DNA of 64,000 nt from Paramacrobiotus metropolitanus (Eukaryota; Tardigrada; Eutardigrada; Parachela; Macrobiotidae). The position numbers and the translations under genes were made by a program. The notes beneath the pieces were generated by a model. It was given only the letters and a program-made list of their open reading frames with translations. It was not told the DNA's origin and did not search any database. The first letter of the stretch is position 1, and each line of letters opens with the position of its first letter. Positions 55,450 through 64,000 of the stretch are shown piece by piece. Location: NCBI RefSeq assembly GCF_019649055.1, contig NW_026570229.1:558001-622000 (forward strand), read 5' to 3'.

Positions 55450-56071
55450 CACTTGCGCTGCTGCCAATGGACGGGCTGTAGCCCGCTGCAGGTAGGGAAC
55501 TGTCTGGCTGAGCAGGGAGGTGCACACCACGTCGTATCGTCGGTTGAGTCGGTGCTGGAGCCTGGAAGTACTGCCCGAGCAGCTGGGAACCGTCGGCCCA
55601 GTAGGCGCTTGGCAACGGGCAAGAGCGGACTACAAAGGTTCCCTTCGGCACGCGGTGCTTCTGGAGATCCGTCTTGGAGGGCGCCGCGCGGATTTGGGTT
55701 CCGGGGATCAGCTGGCGGACGACGCCCTCCGCCAAGTGTACTTCCTTCAGTACAGCGTCCTCACACTGGAATCGTCCGTGAGAGGGAGTCCGTGCGGGAT
55801 ACCAGATCCAGGCGCCGTCCGGATAACGGCGCAGTAGGACCTGCAATTCCTTCTTCTCCCAGTTCTGGGTCTTGGGGGACTAGAGAAAAGTGCGTGCATG
55901 TTCGACAAACTGTGCATGTTGATTGGCGCAGCGAAAGTCAATGATCAGACCGCCCTCCGCTACGTTAACGACGTCGCCGTGCTGCAGCTGTCCATTGTCG
56001 ACGAAGACATCCACGCCGTTCCAGCTGGAGACCTCATCATCCCCGATTTCCCCATCGCTGTACACAGGCAT
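55450..56071 (-). pseudogene. Gene E: isolated, broken exon 1 of the MPFYG family
   Basis: ATG at 56071 (MPVYSDGEIGDDEVSSW). The family domain is recognisable (VNVAEGGLIIDFRCANQ, RRYPDGAWIWYPAR), but a TAG at 55880-55882 interrupts it, and the frame changes again around 55560, between LLGQYFQ and the LLSQTV-equivalent region. A donor-like GTAAAT remains at 55449. No F-box or tail exon follows on the minus strand. It is head-to-head with gene F. Confidence 0.85.
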
Positions 56072-56690
56072 CGCGCAATTCTCTTTGGCACGTCACATTC
56101 AGCTTTACCGCTCTGACACAGTTTGTCTGCTGCCTCAGACAGGGGCTTTTGCACAAAGTCTCAGATGTTAACAAGATGGATGACTTACTTATGGTAACTT
56201 TCTACAAATGAGTACCTTGAAAATTAATTACAGATTTCCTAACGAGCGGGATTCAAAGGCACGCGAAACTCGGCCTACGCTGAAGCGCTGAGTCTGAGAC
56301 TCTGAGCCTGCAGAAGTGCAGACTCTGTAGACGGCACAGTGATCGTCATCGCACACTGTACTGGGAAATGCGGGTGTGTTGTCCGTATACTACTTACTCA
56401 ACAGAGTGAAACCAGTTAGTCACCCACTGACTCAGCTCGCACGCGGAATCAGTCAGGCCCTTACTTTGGCTTCAGTAAAGCCAGGCTAAGTAAGCCTGCA
56501 GTCTCTAATGACTTTTGAGAAGCAAAACGTCGACGAATTCGTTCGTCAAAACCTCCCTAGGAGTCTACTGAATGCTACTTCTATCCAAAATTTCGTTTGG
56601 ACTACTGATTCGACTGAACGTCGCAAGATAAATCTCCTTGAGGACGGATATCCGAAGCAAAGAATCTGCTCTCAGCTATAGAATTGCGCG

Positions 56691-58580
56691 ATGCCTGTTT
56701 ACGGCGATGTGCTTCGTTGGAATGCTGTTGACGTTCGCGGCGATGATGAGTTACTTCAGCACGGTGACATCATCAACGTGGTGGAAGGTGGTCTGATAAT
56801 CGACTTTCACTGTGCTAATCAGCGTGCTCGGTTTATCGAATATACACGGACTTTTCTGTGCCCCTTCATGCCACGCAAGATCGAAGCAGAAAAGGAGGAT
56901 CTGCAGGTAGTTCTGCGCCGTTATCCGGATGGCGCCTGGATCTGGTATCCTGCTCGAACTCCAGTTCACGGACGATTCAAATGCGCGGACGCGGAACTGA
57001 TGGAAATACAGTTGACGGAAGGCACCGTCCGGCAGCTGGTCCCCGTCGGTCAAATACGCGCAGCGCCCTCGCCAACGAATTTGAAATGGCACTGCGTACC
57101 GAAGGGTGCCTTCGTGGTCCGCTCGTGTTCCTTGCCGGCCGCCTACTGGCTCCGTGGTTCTCAGCTTCTCGGAGAGATATTCAAACGCAAGCTGAGCCAA
57201 CATTACAAAGTGTGGTGTACCTCCCTGCTGAGCCAGACCGTCCTCTATTTGCAGCGCGCAACTGACAGTCCATTGACTTCTGAACAAGTGGTAAGTTGCC
57301 GTTTCACATTATTTTTCACAAACATTACAGACTTTTAGACAAGACATAAATTTGTTAAATTATTAGCATTTCCAAGCTCGTTGAATCCGCTAAGATATTA
57401 AAAAATATCCAAAAATTTTTCAGTTTGGTGGTACATTCATCGGTGTTTACTAGTCTGGTCGCAAATATGAGAGATTCGAAATTATTAATTTCTATGTAGG
57501 AAAGCATGTACTACGATGCGAAGATGGCGGTGGCTTACGGAACCTCCTTCGACGTAAAGTTACTGCAGCTTCAGTGGGAAAGAGAAGCTACAAAGCCGCG
57601 CAAGGTTTCTGGTAATAGGAACAGGAGCCTGCCGCTGCCGGTGGAGCTGTTGGTAGAGGTCTTCCAGTCGCTGGACTCCATCGAGCGCATCCGCTGTCAC
57701 CGGGTGTGCTCACTGTGGGACCGTATTCTCGCCATCGAAGCCAACTTTCCTGATGTGCGCGTCTCCATCGGCCATCCGGATTATGGCATGCTGAACTGGG
57801 CTTCCCGTGGCATCTACGGGGCGGCGTTGTGCTTGCTCAAGTGTCTCAGCCGTCGCACCAAGATGGTCATTATAATGCGCTGCGATGATTGTTTCGACAG
57901 TTTGGCCCAACTGATCGCCAGTATCCTGGCACCGGACACCGTACCGACGCTGGTGTTTTACCAGTGCTGGTGGAGGGACGACGACTCAGTAGGGGATATC
58001 GTGAACGGGATTGTTGAGGAGTTGGTAGAGTGTTCAGTGTGTGAGAGATTCGTGTGGAAGGACTGCGTAATCGACACTAACTTTGTAGCGGCGCATTTCT
58101 CGCTGTATTCCTCAAGCGTCCGACAGGGCGACGAGCTGAAGAGGCTGCTGTGGGATTCTTTTGAGGCCAACAACGGTTGCATGATGACATTGAGTTCGGA
58201 TGTAACAGAATGGATTTCGGACCGCATAACTGGCGAACGCAACGAGGAGATGAAAGACAAGATGGTGGAGGCAAGCTCGTTGTTTCTCACTTTTGAGTTA
58301 AAGCAGCTGCACTTTGTGATTGCTTTGGGTTTCCATTTCTGTTTACATGTAGTATCAGGCGGTTTGTTCAAGAGATGATGACCGAGTAGTGACGGTTCTC
58401 GTTTTGCAGGTCCTGAATTCATTCCAAAGTGAGGACCCGCGCCCGTCCACCCATTACCGCGGTCGCACCTGGACGACGGCTACGCTGCGCGATCTGGATC
58501 CCAGCAAACTGACCCCGCTGACGGCAGAGGCCTTGACCAAATGCTCTGATTTCAAAACTGAGTCAGACAGTGACGATTGA
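56691..58580 (+). CDS. Gene F: MPFYG/F-box family protein, complete three-exon copy
   Basis: Exon 1 is 56691-57290 (MPVYGDVLRWNAVDV), exon 2 is 57500-58270 and exon 3 is 58410-58580, giving 513 residues in phase 0. Intron 1 is gtaagt/atgtag; intron 2 uses a GC donor (GAG|GCAAGC at 58271) with acceptor ttttgcag. Exon 1 has NVVEGGLIIDFHCANQRARF and RRYPDGAWIWYPART. The F-box (LPLPVELLVEVFQSLDSIER, then RCHRVCSLWDRIL) lies at about residues 243-280. Exon 3 has DPRPSTHYRGR and an acidic end (TESDSDD). No breaks were seen, so this is the best-preserved member of the family in the window. Without use of the GC donor, exon 2 reads on to a stop at 58376-58378. The role is inferred from the F-box: a substrate receptor of an SCF ubiquitin ligase. 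Confidence 0.85.
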
Positions 58581-59743
58581 GCCAACTCCAGATAAGTTGT
58601 CCGGTAAGTAGATACAGACTGAACCATTGCATAGAAGCGCAGCTGTGAATTGTATTAGCCAGTGCATTATGATTGGAGCTTTTGCAGTTGTAGTGACTCA
58701 TGGGGACGCTCTGTTCTTTTATCCGTATGTGGAGGCGAGAATCCAGTGGGCCTAGAAGTTTTTGTCACCATTGGAGAAGTTATGGTTTAGACGGACATTT
58801 CGTTGACGCAGGTCGTCATCATTCATCTAGTAATTGCTGTAGCGTAACTAAATATCACCAAATTGATCGCATTTCTCCTGGGTTTTGAATTGCCGCGTAC
58901 AATGAGAGCGTTGCATTCGTTCTGTTTGACGAGCTCCACTCCTTGAATGGCATCAGTAATTAAGTTGCAGCATGTTTGTCGGTCTGCTTGACATTAGTAT
59001 AACAATGATTATGGTATCATTTTCTACATCTGCATTGTGATTTGTCAGTTGTGCGATTGGACTAATATGCCGGAGTATGATATGATACAGTTCACTATTT
59101 GGTTTATTGAAGCTAATAAATACTGAGCAACAACGAATCGGCGACAATTAAGTATTCCGACATCAGAAAACAGTAATACTTGATCAGTGAAATTTGGACC
59201 GTTTACCACAAGGTGTTCGCCAATGCACCGATCGCTGCTCATTCGTCTTTGTACAAGAGCGATCCGATCGTCAAATCCATCGCGAAGGGGTTGCGTAAAA
59301 GGTCGCCGTGGTACACTTGGTTGCGGGACTACGCGTACTAGGCAGTAGGGCGAGGGTTACCCGTGTTTCGTCAGGACTACTCGGCGTGAGAAAGGTCAGT
59401 TTCTTTTCCAGTAACTGAATTTAATGTAACCTTGCTTTGTCATTATGAAACAGCGATCATTCACAGTAACAACAGTTATGAACCACCCTACGCTTGTGAG
59501 TAAATCAAATTCAATCAGGGACTTACCGTGAGCGTGATTAGAGTAATCGGTACTTCGTTAACTGTCCTCCGCACAGCAGCCGGTTATAACAGGATAACGC
59601 CAGTTCTTCATTCAACTGCGCAACACTTGCAACCGCAAAAGAGGATGTGTTGTGATGCATCAGTAAGCAGTGAGCGATAGCGAGACGTGATAAGCGGAGA
59701 GCGCTCAGCGCATACACAGTAACCCGGGAGTTGTCCGGTTCGG
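58581..59743. other. Intergenic, no gene seen
   Basis: AT-rich flank of gene F with no recognisable coding sequence or repeat. Confidence 0.4.
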
Positions 59744-59837
59744 CGGAATACTGCCGCTAAGAAACCGCGAAAGACTGCAAACGGTACTAATACAAGTCTG
59801 CCGCTGCCGATTGAGCACCTGGCGGAGGTCTTCCGGT
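59744..59837 (+). pseudogene. Remnant of an F-box exon start
   Basis: aatactgccgctaagaaacc, then aagtctgccgctgccgattg and cggaggtcttccgg match the start of the F-box exon (AAKKPRK, then LPLPIEHLAEVFR) of genes B, C and F. The frame closes shortly after, and no other part of the gene is present. It lies about 1.2 kb downstream of gene F. Confidence 0.7.
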
Positions 59838-59982
59838 TGACAAAATCTATGAGCTGACATAAAATGACGAATCTAATGGAAAACCGAGTACGATGCGAAA
59901 ATCTGAAGTGTGCGAGAGCTTCGTTAAAGTAAGCGCTAAAACCAGGGCGCTATCCACTGGAAACCGAGAAACGGCTGAAAAA

Positions 59983-60052
59983 GGCGCCGATGGGAATCGA
60001 ACCCCGGCTACGTCCTTAGATCCGCGTAGGCAACACCACTGCACCACGGCGC
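59983..60052 (-). tRNA. tRNA-like pol III unit (pseudo-tRNA or SINE head)
   Basis: On the minus strand a 70-nt sequence starts GCGCCGTGGTGCAGTGGT (A-box like), contains a perfect B-box GGTTCGATTCC and ends TCGGCGC, which pairs with the 5' end over 6 bp. It is followed directly by TTTTT, a pol III terminator. The anticodon arm does not fold into a standard 5-bp stem with a 7-base loop (a ctacg/cgtag stem leaves a 12-base loop), and the T stem has two mismatches. A degenerate tRNA or tRNA-derived SINE head is more likely than a working tRNA; no anticodon is assigned. Confidence 0.5.
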
Positions 60053-60627
60053 AATACGTTGAAATCCTTTGAAAGACTTTATCGCTGCACGTGAGCCGCT
60101 TCTCTGCTCACACGCCGCTTTCGGTGGCAGCAACGTCCACACAGGCTCGAAATTAGCAAGGTTTTGTGATTTATTACCGATCTTTTGTGGAATTCTGATT
60201 TGTTTACCGCCTTAGTTTATAAAAAACTTATGCCTGTATTCGCGTTACCATGCTTCCTTCTGGAGACTGGAGTGTACCACCGAGGCTCGCCGAGGCCGGA
60301 AATCATTCGGATTAATTTTATTAATAATTTATGAACCGCTGCAGTTTGTCGAACTGGTTCCTTGCGGAAACAGTTAAAATGTAAGCAACCGTAACACATT
60401 TACAGAAACTGAATAACTCAAGAAAATGATTATTATTACAATTTCTTAGCATCTGAGCTCAGACGCAAATTTAGAGGAACATTAGTCAAAGTGATCTTAA
60501 TGCGTCCATTGCGGCCAAAAGCATTAGTAAAAAAACAGGGCCCACCAGAAACGGAAACGCCGGGAAGACGTTGTGCAGTATATCAAAGCTATTCGTCCCA
60601 GTCCGAAATTACCGGACCTCATCCACC
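60053..60627. other. Intergenic, nothing recognised
   Basis: Downstream of the tRNA-like unit there is no supported gene or repeat up to the 3' end of gene G. Confidence 0.4.
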
Positions 60628-61510
60628 TCATCCATCTCTCATCCAGTCCGACTCATCCATCTCTGCCTGCAAAAACGCCACGGTCAACGTGGTCAGCGTC
60701 GCGACGTCCAGCTGGGCGAGATCGGACTCGTTCCACTGGCGACCGCGGTAGCGCGTGGAGGGACGCGGATCCGCACTCTGGTAATCTTGCAGACCCTAAA
60801 GGAGCCCCACGGTCACTGTGTGTTCTGACTAATCTACGGATAATTTAACTGAAATGGAGAAATGCACCTTTACAATGATCGGAACGTCATAGCTGAGCTC
60901 CTGTGCGACGCAGTCAGCGATCCAGCGGGCGATGCCCGGCCGGTCCAGCGGCTTCTCCAGAACCAGGTTGCTCTCCAGCAGCTCCCACAGCGCCACCTGC
61001 ATCTGCTCCTTCGACTGGCCGCTGAAGACGTGCTGCGGGACCGGCGCCTTCAGCGTGATGACGGAGAAGCGGCATTTCACCCACACCATGCTCTCGCACC
61101 GATAATCCACGGCCAGATCAGCCACGGACTGGGTCAGCTCCTGGACGCCGTCAAAGGGTTCGCTCACATCGCAGTTGTGCAACACCAGCGCCGGCAGGCG
61201 TCGCCCGCGACGAACGTGACTGATCGAAGCGACCAACTGGCGTGTGCAGGACCAGCATCCTGCTGCGGTCGTTCAAACATTTCAACAGGCACGCCACCAC
61301 CCAGTACAGATCGTCCTCCGCGAAATGCGCCGCTCCGTAACCGACGTTTTCATCAGCGGATACGCGGACATCGGGGAAGTGGGCTTCCGTGGTCAGCAGG
61401 GTGTTCCATAATGCGCAGACACGTCGACAACGAACGCGACCAATGGAATCGAGAGCTTGGAAGACCTCCACGAGCAGCTCAACCGGCAGCGGTAAGCCTC
61501 TCCCTTCCGG
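60628..61510 (-). pseudogene. Gene G: MPFYG/F-box family member lacking exon 1 and frameshifted
   Basis: Exon 2 ends at 60868 (weak donor GTGCAT) and exon 3 is 60628-60795 (acceptor ctttag; DPRPSTRYRGR, then an acidic, Met-rich end). The F-box (LPLPVELLVEVFQALDSIGR, CRRVCALWNTLL) is well conserved at about 61400-61497. The frame changes near 61215-61240, between RSRMLVLHT and the VASISHVRRG continuation. Upstream on the minus strand no exon 1 is seen; instead LINE sequence begins at about 61.6 kb, so the 5' part was probably lost or displaced by that insertion. Confidence 0.8.
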
Positions 61511-61788
61511 TCGGCCATCTTGCGCTTTTTACCGGGCTTTGCTCCGGTGCTGACCGCTGCGGGGCGGGGCATCGGCAGCGACCACCATGTAGTCTTTTTT
61601 CTCGATCTCGCTAGTTTGCAAATGTGCTCCTACAAAACTAACGATTATCAGTGTCAGGGCTGGGTTAGGTTCGCAGTTCCACTGAATATTGTGGAGTCGA
61701 ATAATAAGTCGAATACCGAATATTGCACGTGTCTTGTTGCACGTAAGTCGAATACCGAATATTGTGGATGATTTTGTGAACCGTGAAG

Positions 61789-62796
61789 ATGCCAAATTCA
61801 GCAGCGAAATCTTCGCCAAAATCTCCAGCACCGCGGGAGTCCTTGGCCGATTTGCTTGCTAAATTGGAAAATTATGATCGCTTGCCATGGTACAAACCAA
61901 CTAGTGGTAATAGTGGAGTGTTTGCTGTTATTATCCCTGCAATTCGACATGTAGCCATGGAATGTGTGGAACTATCCGAAAGAGTAAAAACGCTGGAAGA
62001 GGAGAACGCCAAACTGACACAAGAACTGAACGAAGAGCGGCAGGTGCGCGCGGATGGTGATGCGGAGCTCCTTCAGTCTGACGCAGCTGTACGTGAACGA
62101 GTCCAAGAGGTTGACGTGGAAATGAAAGAATCGGTTGGCGCCATGGACAAAGATATCATGACGCTGCGTGAATCTCAAGGTAAACTGCAAGAAGACATCA
62201 AAGAACTGAAAGACGCGAGAGGACTACTTGCCGAAGAAACAGATGTGATGGAAATCCAATATGGCGGCGAACCCGGATACAGTGGCTGGACTAAGAAATC
62301 GGCGCAACCGGCTTACACGAAGCGGAGCTATGCACATGCGACTCATAGTGGACGCGAATTTTGGAACGCCAACGTCCGGAATGAACCAAAGGTGAGCGTA
62401 TCGAATAAATCGGAAAATTCGAAGAAACAATGGTCAAATACCGTAAGAGGCTCGGGCAGTAACAACAGCGATGACCCACTTGCTAAAGCTTTGACTCTAA
62501 ATACAGTTCCACACAGAGACTACTGTATACGTGGTTTACCCAGAGACTGTACTGTGGATTCACTAAAATCATTTCTGGAAAGCAGGAACATACGGGTGCG
62601 GTTTGTGGATGTAAGAGCAAGGGGGGAAAAAGATTTGCGCCGCAGTACATTTGCGCGTGTCGGTACATTCTCAGACTGTGAGAATCTGATCTTGAACGCA
62701 GATATCTGGCCGAGCAATATCTCAGTTAAGCTGTGGAGATACTTTCAGAAGCCAACTGCGTCCGCAGGTGAAAATGTTTTAAACTCGGAAAAATGA
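61789..62796 (+). CDS. LINE ORF1 (coiled-coil, nucleic-acid-binding)
   Basis: ATG at 61789 (MPNSAAKSSPK), 335 residues, stop TGA at 62794. A heptad-rich segment (residues of about 65-150, KTLEEENAKLTQELNEE, QGKLQEDIKELKDA) predicts a coiled coil for multimerisation. A basic, Ser- and Asn-rich linker follows. The C-terminal domain (DYCIRGLPRDCTVDSLKSFL then VRFVDVRA) has an RRM-like or PRE_C2HC-like pattern, consistent with the RNA-chaperone role of ORF1p. No CCHC knuckles are seen. The frame is intact. Confidence 0.75.
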   Translation: MPNSAAKSSPKSPAPRESLADLLAKLENYDRLPWYKPTSGNSGVFAVIIPAIRHVAMECVELSERVKTLEEENAKLTQELNEERQVRADGDAELLQSDAAVRERVQEVDVEMKESVGAMDKDIMTLRESQGKLQEDIKELKDARGLLAEETDVMEIQYGGEPGYSGWTKKSAQPAYTKRSYAHATHSGREFWNANVRNEPKVSVSNKSENSKKQWSNTVRGSGSNNSDDPLAKALTLNTVPHRDYCIRGLPRDCTVDSLKSFLESRNIRVRFVDVRARGEKDLRRSTFARVGTFSDCENLILNADIWPSNISVKLWRYFQKPTASAGENVLNSEK

Positions 62797-64000
62797 AATC
62801 TAAAACGACAAAGAAGCTCAACAAAAAACGACAAAGAAAAGGCAGTTCGTTAAAACTAGCAGTAAAGCTGCGTAATATTAATGGTATTAAAAAGAAATCA
62901 GCCCAAGTAAAACTTTTTTCAGCAAATCAAGACGTTGTAGGACTAACGGAAACATTTGATAAACCTGATATGCCAGACAGTCTGTTTCGGGATGGGAGAT
63001 CTTTTAAGGTTTTTCGCCGCGCAAGGGTCGGGAAAAAATGTGGCGGTGTCGCTATTTTATTAAAAAAGACTTTGACAGGGAAGCGGCGTTTTGATCTCGA
63101 AAGTAAAGATTATGAATTCATTGCTGTTGAAATTAAAGATGTAAACGTCATGTAAACGTCACGTGATGTTTGGTGGGCGTGTTTTATGGAGCGCCGGATG
63201 TAATCGCTACTATTCTACCAAAATTTTTAGAGCATATCAGTGTGACATTCTCTGAAATTGATCTCGAGCGATTTTGCTTAATGGGTGATTTCAACTGTCC
63301 AGACGTTGATTGGGAAAGTTTTACCTCCAGTACGTTGCATGGAAAACTTTTGCTCAAATCGTTAAAAGAATTTAATCTCAAGCAAATTGTTACGTTTCCA
63401 ACTCGGAACGAAAATATCTTGGACCTAGTTATTGTTCCTACCCGATGGTTTATCGAAGGTATCAAAGCTGTTAGCCCACCAGCAAGTACTAACGATCATC
63501 AGGGGATATCATTTTCACTATTTCTCCCTAAGAACAATTTTCAGGATAGGAACAGAAAGGTTGTGTGGAAATTTTTAAAAGAAAACGTTATCCCGTTCCG
63601 AAATTCGCTTTACCAGATTGACTGGGCTTCAGCACTGAAAAACAAAAACTGTTCGGAGATAGCCGTTTGTATCGAAAACCAGATTGTTACATTAGCGCTG
63701 CAGTTTTTTAAAAGAAGCAAGCTCAAACCAAAAGTGTTTTCCGTGACCTTTCCCGTGTCCGTAAAACGATTAATAAGAAAGAGAGATACCGCCCACAAAA
63801 AATTCGTTAAGGAGATCAGTAATGATAGAAAAGCCAAACTACGTTCAACCTGGAAATGTTACTCCCGCCAGTGCGATAAAATCATCAAGAATTACATGAA
63901 TCGTAGTCTTCAGGATGTAGCAACTGCATCTCGTTCAAATCCGAAAAAATTTTGGTCGTACGTTCGTAAGTGTGTTGACCGGGAGGGCATACCAACACTA
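62793..64000 (+). pseudogene. LINE ORF2: APE endonuclease and start of RT region (broken, runs off the window)
   Basis: The first frame 62793-63155 covers the N-terminal APE endonuclease (LAVKLRNINGIKKK, VVGLTETF, GGVAILLKK). At 63139-63160 the 11-bp string tgtaaacgtca is tandemly duplicated and shifts the frame, and a TGA lies at 63164-63166. From 63167 the other frame is open to the end of the window, with the APE motifs LMGDFNCPDVDW and TNDHQGISF and the pre-RT motif NPKKFWSYV. As written ORF2 is not continuous, but the downstream frame is conserved, so the break is recent or artefactual. Confidence 0.8.

Larger units (their letters stand above)
61600..64000 (+). mobile_element. Non-LTR retrotransposon (LINE), 3' part beyond the window
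   Basis: A two-ORF LINE starts near 61.6 kb; the exact 5' end is unclear. The 5' region has a 20-bp direct repeat (aagtcgaataccgaatattg at 61706-61725 and 61745-61764). ORF1 and ORF2 overlap by ATGA at 62793-62796, as in several LINE clades that reinitiate translation. It is a Jockey/CR1-like APE-type element, clade not determined. RT is only entered at the window end. Confidence 0.85.

Noticed and set aside
61520-61771. Plus-strand frame before LINE ORF1
   Set aside because: It overlaps the end of gene G and the LINE 5' region with no recognisable protein; treated as LINE 5' UTR and gene remnant.

Overview
The window is animal nuclear DNA, most likely from a small-genome ecdysozoan invertebrate; a tardigrade is my best guess, but nothing in the sequence proves the phylum. 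The evidence is multi-exon protein genes with short GT-AG introns, an env-bearing Ty3/Gypsy LTR element, a pogo-like DNA transposon, a non-LTR retrotransposon, several TA-flanked miniature inverted-repeat elements, a drosomycin-type defensin precursor and an astacin protease. There is no bacterial operon structure.

The main host theme is a lineage-specific family of three-exon genes, called here the MPFYG/F-box family. Exon 1 encodes an unrecognised domain of about 200 residues that starts MPFYG or MPVYG. Exon 2 (about 255 residues) carries an F-box. Exon 3 encodes a short tail with a DPRPST/YRG motif, usually acidic at its end. Copies are A (-, 0.4-2.1 kb), B (+, 2.8-4.7), C (+, 32.7-35.7, in-frame stop), D (-, 43.2-45.8, 5' frameshift), E (-, 55.5-56.1, broken exon 1 only), F (+, 56.7-58.6, intact) and G (-, 60.6-61.5, frameshifted, exon 1 missing). 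Shorter remnants lie at 46.1 and 59.75 kb. A/B and E/F are divergent, head-to-head pairs.

Layout. 0.4-4.7 kb: genes A and B. 6.0-16.5: a 10.5-kb Gypsy/errantivirus-like element on the minus strand (LTRs 269/270 identical, 4-bp target duplication ATAC) with gag, pro, RT, RNase H, integrase and env-like regions but four coding breaks. 16.7: SF1 helicase fragment. 17.5-19.5: pogo-like transposon. 20.1-26.1: a four-exon unknown gene (-), with an inverted duplicate of its 3' end at 20.1 kb and a 66-bp tandem array next to its stop. 28.2-30.5 and 39.0-41.4: a segmental duplication carrying a membrane-anchored CUB-like plus GH16-like gene whose catalytic motif is degenerate; extra GH16 scraps lie at 21.2 and 26.8 kb. 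41.7: drosomycin-like defensin. 47.5-50.0: a seven-exon astacin metalloprotease with a C-terminal Link domain. 50-55: gene-poor, with an inverted repeat pair and a 600-bp MITE with perfect 61-bp inverted ends (TA included). 55.4-61.5: genes E, F and G and a tRNA-like pol III unit. 61.8-64.0: a LINE that runs off the window end.

The region reads as a dynamic gene-family neighbourhood: tandem and inverted duplication, frequent pseudogenisation and dense mobile DNA around four apparently single genes (the unknown four-exon gene, the GH16-like pair, the defensin and the astacin-Link protease). No functional pathway linking the genes is evident. The F-box family would plausibly feed substrates to SCF ubiquitin ligases; the GH16-like, defensin and astacin-Link products are predicted secreted or cell-surface proteins.
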